A stretch of DNA of 48,646 bases, taken from contig JADGBX010000005.1 of assembly GCA_015231265.1 (NCBI GenBank), positions 1-48,646 of the forward strand, read 5' to 3'. This document shows, piece after piece, positions 27,857 through 35,494 of the stretch. Below the pieces are notes generated by a model that was not told where the DNA came from, did not search any database, and saw only the letters and a list, made by a program, of their open reading frames with translations. The DNA comes from Magnetococcales bacterium. GTDB lineage: Bacteria > Pseudomonadota > Magnetococcia > Magnetococcales > JADGBX01. The translations under genes and the position numbers were made by a program. Each line of letters opens with the position of its first letter. Position 1 is the first letter of the stretch.

Positions 27857-29227
27857 TCAATCCGGCAGACGGACGACGCGAAATCCTGCAACGGAGATCA
27901 TGGAGGGCATGCAGACGCTGCCACCATTGGCGGGAATGGTTACCCAGTTATCCTCGCCGAGGAGTAGGAATCCGGTTCCGCACGAAGTACGGGACCACTC
28001 CCGAACACCGCGAAGGAGATTTCTGAATCCGGCAACGGTATCGTCAAGCGGAGTTTCCGACCCGGTATGGGCGGCCAGGACGGCTGCGGCCCACTCGGTT
28101 TTGGAGGGGAGTCGGAAGCGGCAGGAGGTCTCTGAATTGAGCCAGGAGACGTAATCCATGGCCGCTTCGTGGGAGATGCCGGTCACGGCCTGATGATCTT
28201 CGGCGTTATCCTTATTCCAGTGCAGGCCGATTCGATCCTGCCGGGCGCTTTTTTTCGGGCTGTTTTTCATGGCCAGGACCGCATGGACATACCTGCGAAA
28301 CATGGCAATAGTTACCTCTCGCTTCTGGATAAGGAAAGGGCTCTCCACTCGTACGCGGTTGAGTTTCATAGGATTCAAGAAGGGCTTGAGATCGTGAACG
28401 TTGCCGGTCTTGGCAATATCGTAGCGCCCGGCGGAGATGGTTTTCATCAACGGGAAGCGCGTGCCGTCGCCCAGAGCAACGGTGCATTTCGGCGGCGGGG
28501 CATCCGACTCTACAGAGGCAGGAGCCTTCTTCTCTCCCTTCCTCGGTTTGATGGTCTGAATCGGGATGGTTACCTTCTCCGGTTCAGCGAGGGAGACGAC
28601 CCGTTTCGGCGCCGGTTTGGCCGGTGGGGGGGAGGTGAGCAGTGGTGTGATGTCTGTCGTCATCTCCTCTGTTTTGGCAGGAGCGCTAACGGTTTCAGAA
28701 GGGGGCTGTTTTCGCGGCGTGATCGTTGTCTGTTTCTGTTCAGGTTGTTTCTGTTCAGGTTGTTTCTGTTCAGGTTGTTTCTGTTCAGGTTGTTTCTGTT
28801 CAGGTTGTTTCTGTTCAGGTGTTGCTGAAGTCTCGGGCTTTGTTGTCGGTTCTGCTTGAGGAGTTGGGGGCGTCGAGCCTGATTTCAGCGCTGCTGTTTT
28901 CATCTCCTGTTTTGAAGCGCTCTCTTCCGCCGTTTGGGCAGATTTCGACGTGCCTGAACTCTCCGCTTGTAACAGGATTTCAGAAAGCGGAACCTTGACT
29001 GGAACTGGGGCGGGTTCGGGCATCTGGCTGAAGAACCAGCCGATCCCTGCGGCAATCAGGATCGTCACAATCCAGAGACGACGTTTTCTCCGACGGCGAA
29101 CACGATGGGGTGATCGCTTGCTCCGATAAGCGGAGCGGGGCGTCATGGAGCGCCCACGGATAGCACGCGGTGGTGAGGATTTCGACTGCCCGGACTCGGT
29201 GGAGCGTTTGGTCACGGTTACGACCAC
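27857..29227 (-). CDS. Membrane-anchored FGE/SUMF1-domain protein with PEQKQ repeat stalk (TagR-like)
   Basis: A 456-residue protein. A basic N-terminal region (HRVRRRRKRRLW) is followed by a membrane segment at about 52-66 (IVTILIAAGIGWFF), so the remainder is predicted periplasmic. A proline/glutamine/lysine-rich stalk (about 75-245) contains six perfect PEQKQ units. The C-terminal about 200 residues form a formylglycine-generating-enzyme-like domain: VESPFLIQKREVTIAMFRRYV, the AVTGISHEAAMDYVSWLN segment, FRLPSKTEWAAA and the terminal AGFRVVRLPD. The GF-R ending is typical of the family. TagR proteins have this fold without known catalysis. The GTG start has a poor ribosome-binding site, and an ATG at 29146 is an alternative. 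Confidence 0.82.
   Translation of the reverse strand: MVVTVTKRSTESGQSKSSPPRAIRGRSMTPRSAYRSKRSPHRVRRRRKRRLWIVTILIAAGIGWFFSQMPEPAPVPVKVPLSEILLQAESSGTSKSAQTAEESASKQEMKTAALKSGSTPPTPQAEPTTKPETSATPEQKQPEQKQPEQKQPEQKQPEQKQPEQKQTTITPRKQPPSETVSAPAKTEEMTTDITPLLTSPPPAKPAPKRVVSLAEPEKVTIPIQTIKPRKGEKKAPASVESDAPPPKCTVALGDGTRFPLMKTISAGRYDIAKTGNVHDLKPFLNPMKLNRVRVESPFLIQKREVTIAMFRRYVHAVLAMKNSPKKSARQDRIGLHWNKDNAEDHQAVTGISHEAAMDYVSWLNSETSCRFRLPSKTEWAAAVLAAHTGSETPLDDTVAGFRNLLRGVREWSRTSCGTGFLLLGEDNWVTIPANGGSVCMPSMISVAGFRVVRLPD
28731..28820 (-). repeat. Six perfect 15-bp tandem repeats (PEQKQ coding)
   Basis: Six identical units TGTTTCTGTTCAGGT (plus-strand reading) encode (PEQKQ) on the minus strand. The lack of any base difference between units implies recent expansion or homogenisation. 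The 15-bp unit keeps the frame, so copy-number change would only alter stalk length. Confidence 0.97.
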
Positions 29228-29657
29228 TTATTAATAAATTGGTGAATGTTCATGCTCTTTGGGACTGGCTCAATCGGGAGCCGTCATCCATCAATCACGC
29301 AGGATAACATAAGCGAAGCTGCTGCGCCGATCCCCATATTTCTATATGCCGTATTTATGGCTCCTTGACAATGGTCAGTTGTTTGTCGAGCCCTGGGAAT
29401 CAACTCTTCATAGAGAGTGTGTGGGGTGTGAGCGGAAAAAATAATTTACATCTGCTGCACACTGTTGTGTCAATCACGCAGTCCGGCACGCTGGGAGGCC
29501 AGTGGTTCTGATTTTTCATGGGCTTGTTTGTGATTGTGTCATGGAGCACTATTGCAATGCATGTGTAACATTGGCATTGTAAAGGGCTCGTTGTGTAACA
29601 ATTGCTTAACATGCATTGATAAATATAAATCTCAGTAATGGGGGTTGCGAGAGTACG
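29228..29657. other. Divergent intergenic region between FGE gene and MCP
   Basis: 430 nt that is AT-rich toward the MCP. It must contain promoters for both divergent units. Short repeated motifs (TGTAACATTG, TGTAACAATTG, TTAACATGCATTG) occur at about 29565-29620. No RNA gene or reliable promoter was identified. Confidence 0.5.
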
Positions 29658-31904
29658 ATGGCTATCAATAATTGGAAAATCGGCACGAAGTTGCTGGCGT
29701 CTTTCTTGGTGGTGACGGCGATATTGATCATCATGGGAGTGACAGCTTATAGCAATATCGAAACCATGCGCGAGAAGACTGAAGATATCACCCATGCCAC
29801 GCCGTTGATGAGTGCGGTATTGAAGATGAAAGTGGCTGTTGCCCGTGATATGCAGATGATCATGGAGATGCTGGCTGCTGGTGATGCTGGTGAATTGAAA
29901 GATGTGCAGGGAGAGCACGAGGCTTTTGTCAAACAGTTTGACACCTATGCCGACGCAATTCTCAACGGGGCAACCATTACAGGCAAAGTGTATTACGCCA
30001 CCAAGGATCCTGAATTGAAGGCGATCGTCGAGAAGGCGGACTCTTTTCATAACGATCGCTTCTCTCCTGCTATTAAGGAAGTATACAAGTACAGCATGAG
30101 GCTCTATGAGCTGGAAGATGAAAAAGAGCAGCAGATGCAGGGGATGGAGAGGGCCTTTGAAAAGGTGTTGGAGATCGCAGAGGTTGCTGAGCCAACCATT
30201 GATGCTGCTGCTGAAAAAAGGATTGAGGAAGGGGCGTCTGCTGCATCAATCATGGAGAAAGAGGTGCCCTGGATTGATGCCGTGATGGAGATCAAGTCGA
30301 CGATTGCTGCCAGCCGTATCGCCATTGAGGAGTATGCGCAGGCAGAAACACCGGCAGAATTGGCTGAATTCAAAAGCGAGTATGAAGAGACGCTTGCTGC
30401 ATTCGATGTTTGGGTTGGGCTCCTGTTGCAAGGGGGGGCTAATGATCACGGTGAAACAACAATACCTGTTGATAATGCTGAGGTGAGAGCAGCTGTCGAA
30501 GAGATGGATCGTGTCCATGATGGTGAGTTTCAACCGGCTGTGAAGAACTATATGGATGCAGTGCAGACCGTTGTCGAAACGTTTGAAGCGCGCAGTGAGA
30601 AGGATGGTGAAGCGGATGAGATCGGTGAGGAGATGTTGGTCATTCTGGAAGGCGTAGTGGAGCTGACCGACAAAGCGATCGATACCTCCTCCCAAGAGAG
30701 CTTCGAGACAGCCGTCACTGCCGAGACCGAGACGTTGATTGCAGTCATTGTCGGTCTGATTTTGGCAATTGTCTTGGCGATTATGATCTCCCGTATCATC
30801 ACCAAGGCCATCGATAGAGCGCTTGAGGTCGCCAGAAGAATGTCCGATGGCGATCTGACTATGGATATTCAGGTGGAGAGCCGGGATGAGACCGGTCAGC
30901 TCCTGGAGGCGATGCGCACCATGGTGGACCGACTGCGCGGTGTAGTTGGTGATGTTAGCGAAGCTGGCTCCCAAGTGGCCATGGGCAGCACGGAGCTGCG
31001 GGACTCGTCGACACAGCTCTCACAGGGTTCAGTCGAGCAGGCGGCCTCCATCGAAGAGACCTCAGCTGCCATGGAGGAGATGACCTCCAATATTCACCAG
31101 AACTCCGATAACGCCCACTCCACCGAGAAGCTGTCGCAACAGGCTGCCAAAGGGGCCGTGGAGACGGGAGAGGCCGTCAACGAGGCAGTAGGAGCCATGC
31201 AGCAGATTGCCGAGAAGATCTCCATCATCGAAGAGATCTCCCGTCAGACCAACCTGTTGGCGTTGAATGCCGCCATCGAAGCAGCCAGGGCTGGTGAGCA
31301 TGGTAAAGGGTTCGCGGTTGTGGCTGCCGAGGTGCGCAAGCTGGCGGAGCGCTCCCAGAGTGCCGCCGGTGAGATTACCCAGCTCTCCAGCACCAGTGTA
31401 GAGGTGGCGGAGCGGGCCGGTGGAATGCTCAAGAAATTGGTGCCCGATATCCAAAAGACTGCAGAGCTTGTCCAGGAGATCTCGGCGGCCAATGTAGAGC
31501 TCAATACCGGCAGTGAGCAGATTAACAACGCTATCCAGCAGCTGGATCAGGTGATTCAACAGAATGCCGGGGCCTCCGAGGAGATGGCGGCAACTGCTGA
31601 AGAGCTCTCTTCCCAGGCTGACAGGCTCAAGGAGTCCATCAGTTTCTTCAAGGTTCAGGGCGGAGGAGCGTCGCCTGCCCGACAACAGGGTGTTGCGCGC
31701 AAAGGACCCCCCGCCACTTCGGGGGCGCGTAGAGCGGCTCCAGCAGCGGCCAAGAGAGCGCGTCCGGCTGCCCGTCCTGCCGCGCGTCCGGCTGCTAAGG
31801 CGGTTCCTGCCAAACCCAAGGCACTTCCTGCTCCAGCATCGTCTCAGGGGGCTGACTTGGATATGGGTATGAATTCAGGTGATGACGAATTTGAGCGTTT
31901 CTAA
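29658..31904 (+). CDS. Methyl-accepting chemotaxis protein with double helical periplasmic domain and C-terminal tether motif
   Basis: About 748 residues. Membrane segments lie at about 10-30 and 362-384. The roughly 330-residue periplasmic domain between them is all-helical and long enough for two helical bundles, of a 4HB or HBM-like kind. HAMP follows (about 385-440), then the signalling domain with tip [27 protein letters not shown]. After the signalling domain (about residue 665) comes a flexible Ala/Pro/Arg linker and the extreme C-terminus DDEFERF. The last five residues match the aromatic-x-x-aromatic pattern of CheR/CheB-tethering pentapeptides such as NWETF. The ATG at 29658 is preferred to a TTG at 29616. 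A terminator follows at 31962. Confidence 0.9.
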   Translation: MAINNWKIGTKLLASFLVVTAILIIMGVTAYSNIETMREKTEDITHATPLMSAVLKMKVAVARDMQMIMEMLAAGDAGELKDVQGEHEAFVKQFDTYADAILNGATITGKVYYATKDPELKAIVEKADSFHNDRFSPAIKEVYKYSMRLYELEDEKEQQMQGMERAFEKVLEIAEVAEPTIDAAAEKRIEEGASAASIMEKEVPWIDAVMEIKSTIAASRIAIEEYAQAETPAELAEFKSEYEETLAAFDVWVGLLLQGGANDHGETTIPVDNAEVRAAVEEMDRVHDGEFQPAVKNYMDAVQTVVETFEARSEKDGEADEIGEEMLVILEGVVELTDKAIDTSSQESFETAVTAETETLIAVIVGLILAIVLAIMISRIITKAIDRALEVARRMSDGDLTMDIQVESRDETGQLLEAMRTMVDRLRGVVGDVSEAGSQVAMGSTELRDSSTQLSQGSVEQAASIEETSAAMEEMTSNIHQNSDNAHSTEKLSQQAAKGAVETGEAVNEAVGAMQQIAEKISIIEEISRQTNLLALNAAIEAARAGEHGKGFAVVAAEVRKLAERSQSAAGEITQLSSTSVEVAERAGGMLKKLVPDIQKTAELVQEISAANVELNTGSEQINNAIQQLDQVIQQNAGASEEMAATAEELSSQADRLKESISFFKVQGGGASPARQQGVARKGPPATSGARRAAPAAAKRARPAARPAARPAAKAVPAKPKALPAPASSQGADLDMGMNSGDDEFERF

Positions 31905-31961
31905 CATGTAGATAGTGTTGGAAGCCGTCATTTAAGAGTCTGAATACAAACGGGTATTTGG

Positions 31962-31997
31962 AAAAACCACGCACGAATTGCGTGGTTTTTCTTTTTT
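31962..31997 (+). terminator. Intrinsic terminator of the MCP at 29658
   Basis: AAAAACCACGCA pairs with TGCGTGGTTTTT across a short 5-nt loop, followed by CTTTTTT. It lies 58 nt after the stop codon. Confidence 0.93.
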
Positions 31998-32352
31998 GTC
32001 CTTTTTGTTTCCTGAGGTTTGGGTGGGGTTAGACGAGATATTTATACTCAATAATAGAGGATTATCTCTTGTAGACGGTTGATCAATGCTGCCGATCTTT
32101 CTATTCTTGAAGACCATACAAGACGTTGGACTGGATAGAGTTGATGTTAAGTGTAGGGCTGGGTGATCAACGGTCCGCTCGGTGAAGGCGCGCTGGCGCT
32201 ATGCCTGCGATCAGCAGTTGTTCGCAGAATCGAGAGAAACACGATCCAATCGATTCCGGTCTTTTGACGGAAACAGTGTGGGATAGAAGGGGGTCTGAGT
32301 CTCTGCCGTTATTGGCAGTTGTTCATATCCTCTCATTCCGGGAGCCGTATGC
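31998..32352. other. Intergenic region before cytochrome c gene
   Basis: About 355 nt between the MCP terminator and the cytochrome gene. No gene or repeat is seen. It presumably includes the cytochrome promoter. Confidence 0.4.
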
Positions 32353-32778
32353 ATGCACAAGAGCCTGTTTATCGCCATTCCACTTGTGTCCATTCTGATC
32401 GTCGCTTATGGCGCCTGGAAAATATTTGGCGTTGATGTGGATGCTGGCAAACGTTTGGCAGAGAATAATTGTGGTGTCTGCCACGACCTGACCGAAAGTC
32501 AACAGAACGTCAAAGGCCCGTACCTTTGGGGGATTCTTGGCAGACAGGCTGGTTCTATCGATGAATTTGCTTACGGGGTGCGATTCCGAGAGGTTGTTGA
32601 AGCCTCACCGTTTCGCTGGGATAGTCGCAGTTTGGAGCTGTTTATTGCAGATCCGGATCGCTTTCTGGAGGGAACCCGTATGGCGCAGCCGAAATCGGAG
32701 CATACGCTCGCCTTCAGTGGAATTCAGGATACGACCAATCGTCGGAATCTTCTCGCTTATCTGAAAACATTAAAATAA
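32353..32778 (+). CDS. Membrane-anchored class I cytochrome c
   Basis: A 141-residue mono-haem cytochrome. An uncleaved-looking N-terminal membrane segment (about 4-24) is followed by the haem motif CGVCH (about 41-45). The C-terminal part, GTRMAQP, supplies the likely Met axial ligand (about 118), and the ending NLLAYLKTL is typical of class I cytochromes. The region GPYLWGILGRQAG resembles mitochondrial-type/CycM cytochrome c. It probably shuttles electrons in the periplasm between membrane complexes. A GGGAG site precedes the ATG. A MITE-like element begins 14 nt after the stop. Confidence 0.92.
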   Translation: MHKSLFIAIPLVSILIVAYGAWKIFGVDVDAGKRLAENNCGVCHDLTESQQNVKGPYLWGILGRQAGSIDEFAYGVRFREVVEASPFRWDSRSLELFIADPDRFLEGTRMAQPKSEHTLAFSGIQDTTNRRNLLAYLKTLK

Positions 32779-32792
32779 GAACATCAGATTCG

Positions 32793-32980
32793 TTAGGGCG
32801 TGTCCTCAATGAGAACGAATCAGCGTTTGTGACTGAAATAGCAGCAGGCAAGGCGTGAGGAGCGCGGTTTGGCACGGCCAAATGAGCGACGAACAACGCA
32901 GCATGGTGCATTTTCAGGTCAAACCCGAAGGGCTGGCGGCACGCCAGCGCAATTTCGGGCTCATTGAGGACACGCCCTAA
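32793..32980 (+). mobile_element. MITE-like element, complete copy 1
   Basis: A 188-bp unit with perfect 20-bp terminal inverted repeats, TTAGGGCGTGTCCTCAATGA and its complement at the right end. The element proper begins GGGCGTG and is flanked by TA on both sides, suggesting TA target duplication as with IS630/Tc1-type transposons. An inner hairpin GCTGGCG-GCA-CGCCAGC lies near the right end. There is no transposase. A second copy at 44031 differs at about 13 positions by hand alignment. Confidence 0.88.
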
Positions 32981-33040
32981 TTCTCGACGGATCATTTCGC
33001 AGAGCACATCAGGAAAACGGTGTGTTCGGGGGTTTTATTC

Positions 33041-33262
33041 ATGGCCAAAAGCGGCATGAAGCTCTGTGTCCGATGCAGATCCATCCACGATCCTGCCGAG
33101 GAGAGTGAAGACGCTCTCTGTCAACACTGTCGCACTCTTTTGGAGATGGCAGGGCATCTCGTCCGGTTTGATGGGACGGTTTGCCCCCCTGTGATCGGTT
33201 ATCGCTGGTCCAGCGCCAATGGACGTGGACGCGAAAGAAGGGCCGGTTCCAACAGTGCCTAA
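33041..33262 (+). CDS. Small zinc-ribbon-like protein, unknown function
   Basis: A 73-residue protein with two CxxC pairs, CVRC (about 9-12) and CQHC (about 27-30), spaced like a treble-clef or zinc-ribbon knuckle. The rest is not recognisable, and the C-terminus is basic (GRGRERRAGS). The ATG at 33041 has a G-rich tract 9 nt upstream; a GTG at 33020 is possible but would add an unconserved-looking start. It lies between the MITE and the convergent PilZ-like gene. Function is unknown. Confidence 0.6.
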   Translation: MAKSGMKLCVRCRSIHDPAEESEDALCQHCRTLLEMAGHLVRFDGTVCPPVIGYRWSSANGRGRERRAGSNSA

Positions 33263-33349
33263 CTCCAGGCGTTGCCCAAGGCAACGGAGTGCTGGATGTC
33301 TCACAGGGGGGGTGAGTATGATCCGCGTGTCACAGAGTGGTTGGCATTC

Positions 33350-34153
33350 TCAACTGAAGATCTCATCCACCAGACTGTTGATATCCACCTCCTCTTCCTC
33401 TGGTGCGTAGTCGGCAACGATCGTCACTGTTCGCTTCAGGGCGGGAAGAAAGTCGATGCTCTCGACGAATTCGAACCCATGCAGCCCATAGGAGAGCTTT
33501 GGACTGGAGGGATCGCGGAGTTTGTGGCTGTAGCAGACTCTACCTTGGAGTGGAATTTCTGAGATCAGAAGCTTCGGAGAGCGAATCTCTACGGAGATCC
33601 GTTCATCTTCGGAGAACGTGATCGTCTCGTCCTGAGTCATCACACAGCACCCCTCCAGATGCAAATCCATGAGAACACCCTCACCCAACCTTTTCTTCTG
33701 CCGTCGTAATGTCGTTTTGAACCCCATCTCTTCCAAGACGGGATGTCGGAGCAGACGCCGTTTTGGATAGCTCTTCAATACCTTGGGAAAGGAGAGCTTA
33801 ACCACCGGTTTGCCATCAAACTTCTCGAATCCTCTCAGAGTGACCTGCGTTTCCAGAGCGAATAGATCCATATAAAAGAGGAGACGAACCTTTTTGAATT
33901 TCTGGATCAATTTAATGCCTGAAACGGGATCGGGCAGTGAGATGCGCAACCCCTCTTCCGGACCGATTTTTTTCCGATAGTGTCCCCCGGGCATGGGGAT
34001 GAATGTTGCGTTGAAGCTGTTTCTTGCGTTGCCGATGTGGAGTTCAAGCACTGCGGCCGTGGAGGCTACTTCGTCCAGGATAGCGGAGAGTAGTTCCTCC
34101 TCCATCACCATGGGTGTCTCTTTAAGCTGTTTGATCAAATCGTTCTGGGACAT
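33350..34153 (-). CDS. PilZ-like / flagellar-brake-like protein
   Basis: About 267 residues, cytosolic. The N-terminal half is beta-rich (LELHIGNARNSFNATF to VRLLFYMDLFALETQVTLRGF) and resembles the YcgR N-terminal domain. A linker with RRLLR (an RxxxR motif) is followed by a second barrel containing MDLHLEGCCVM, in the place where PilZ domains have (D/N)xSxxG. The Ser is His here, so c-di-GMP binding is plausible but not certain. The acidic tail EEEEVD precedes the end. With many MCPs nearby, a role in c-di-GMP control of motility or EPS is likely (inference). The ATG at 34153 starts MSQNDLIKQL; upstream ATG starts lack conserved-looking sequence. Confidence 0.7.
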   Translation of the reverse strand: MSQNDLIKQLKETPMVMEEELLSAILDEVASTAAVLELHIGNARNSFNATFIPMPGGHYRKKIGPEEGLRISLPDPVSGIKLIQKFKKVRLLFYMDLFALETQVTLRGFEKFDGKPVVKLSFPKVLKSYPKRRLLRHPVLEEMGFKTTLRRQKKRLGEGVLMDLHLEGCCVMTQDETITFSEDERISVEIRSPKLLISEIPLQGRVCYSHKLRDPSSPKLSYGLHGFEFVESIDFLPALKRTVTIVADYAPEEEEVDINSLVDEIFS

Positions 34154-34570
34154 GATTTTGGAGTCCGAAAGGAAGGCGGAGTGATTCCTGTGTTTTTGTT
34201 CCACTGAGTGTAGAGGAAGAACCATAGCGATCATACAAAAATCACTCTCTTGAAGAGGTTTATAATCTCCGTTGTCATGCAGAAAGTGTCGTGTGGCGTG
34301 TCGGTGAAACACCTGATTGTTGGGTGAGAGTTGGTGACACCGTTGTCAAATCCTATTATCCTGTTAATAATGAAGGTGTTTCATGATTGTCGCGTCCCGA
34401 TCACACGTGGAGTCTCTCCAGAGCTTCTCCATGGTGGTGTCTGATAGGGTGGGTAAGTGATCGTTTAAAATATCAAAAACCTGGTTACACTCACCGCACA
34501 CCGGTCTCCGTCATTGATGGTTTCGGTCTGTATTCAGTGCAGTTTTCTCAAAAGGTAGGAGTGAGTCGGA
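34154..34570. other. Divergent region upstream of the sucrose operon
   Basis: 417 nt between the PilZ-like gene and pfkB. It contains a sigma-70-like promoter candidate at 34343-34370 and a 25-codon open frame at 34383-34460 with GAAGG upstream, which might be a leader peptide. Nothing else was seen. Confidence 0.4.
34343..34370 (+). promoter_or_regulatory. Candidate sigma-70 promoter for the sucrose operon
   Basis: TTGTCA at 34343-34348, a 16-nt spacer and TAATAA at 34365-34370 give a fair match to -35/-10 hexamers, about 200 nt before the fructokinase ATG. Confidence 0.35.
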
Positions 34571-35494
34571 ATGTATGAAGAGGGTGAAATTGAGTCGGTA
34601 GGGCGTCCGGTACTATTTGGAGAGGTGTTGTTCGATCAGTTTCCCGATGGGGCTGCCATCATCGGTGGCGCACCGTTCAATGTTGCCTATCATCTGCGAG
34701 GATTCGGTCTGAACCCGCTGATGATCAGCCGGATCGGTCGTGATTCCCTGGGAGAGTCCGTCATTCAGACTATGAGCCGTTGGGGAATGGATGTCTCTGG
34801 TATCCAGATCGATGATACCCACCCCACGGGAAGAGTCTCGGTCAAAATGGTCGAGAACAACCACTCTTTCACCATCCTGCCCAAACAGGCGTATGATCAC
34901 ATCGCCTGGGAGCCGGTGGTGCCCCTACTGGAGCAGGAACACAACTTTCTCTTTTATCATGGAACACTTGCAGCGCGGACCGAGGGCTCTCGTCAAGCGC
35001 TTCTCTCGATTTTGAATCAATGGAGCCCATTGACTCTGGTTGATCTCAATCTACGAGCGCCTTGGTGGAATGGACCTCTTGTGCGTGAAGCACTGACCGG
35101 GGCGCGCTGGATCAAGTTGAACGATTCCGAATTGACGGATATTTCCGGCCTTTCAACCGTCAGTGAGACAGGGTTGGAGCGCGAGGCGGTTCGTCTGCAG
35201 AAGAATACCGGCGCTGAGTTGATTGCTGTGACCCGAGGTGAGGAGGGAGCGTTCTTCTATGGTGGCGGTGAGTTGATGTCCGTGGAAGGTATCGACGTGA
35301 CGATTGCCGACACCGTGGGCGCCGGGGATGCATTCAGCGCAGTGCTGGTTCTCGGCATCACCTTCGGTTGGGACATGCCGACAACCTTACAACGGGCCAT
35401 TCACTTTGCGGCGGCCATCTGCACCATTCGAGGCGCGGTTCCGGCCAGTCGCACCATGTACTCCGAGTTTATTGCACAATGGAAGAGCAGTTGA
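34571..35494 (+). CDS. PfkB-family carbohydrate kinase, probable fructokinase
   Basis: A 307-residue ribokinase-fold sugar kinase. The N-terminal substrate-site motif is IIGGAPFNVAYHLRGFG (about 31-47), and the C-terminal anion-hole/catalytic motif is DTVGAGDAFSAVL (about 244-256) with the catalytic Asp. Its close coupling to a sucrose-phosphate synthase (16-nt overlap) makes fructose the likely substrate, giving fructose 6-phosphate for sucrose synthesis or recycling fructose. AGGAG precedes the ATG by 8 nt. Confidence 0.9.
   Translation: MYEEGEIESVGRPVLFGEVLFDQFPDGAAIIGGAPFNVAYHLRGFGLNPLMISRIGRDSLGESVIQTMSRWGMDVSGIQIDDTHPTGRVSVKMVENNHSFTILPKQAYDHIAWEPVVPLLEQEHNFLFYHGTLAARTEGSRQALLSILNQWSPLTLVDLNLRAPWWNGPLVREALTGARWIKLNDSELTDISGLSTVSETGLEREAVRLQKNTGAELIAVTRGEEGAFFYGGGELMSVEGIDVTIADTVGAGDAFSAVLVLGITFGWDMPTTLQRAIHFAAAICTIRGAVPASRTMYSEFIAQWKSS

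Noticed and set aside
32714-33007. Open frame on the minus strand across MITE copy 1, with a similar frame across copy 2 (44048-44275)
   Set aside because: The frame exists only because the element is repeated. The roughly 13 base differences between copies cause several amino-acid changes, there is no ribosome-binding site, and the frame runs through both terminal repeats.
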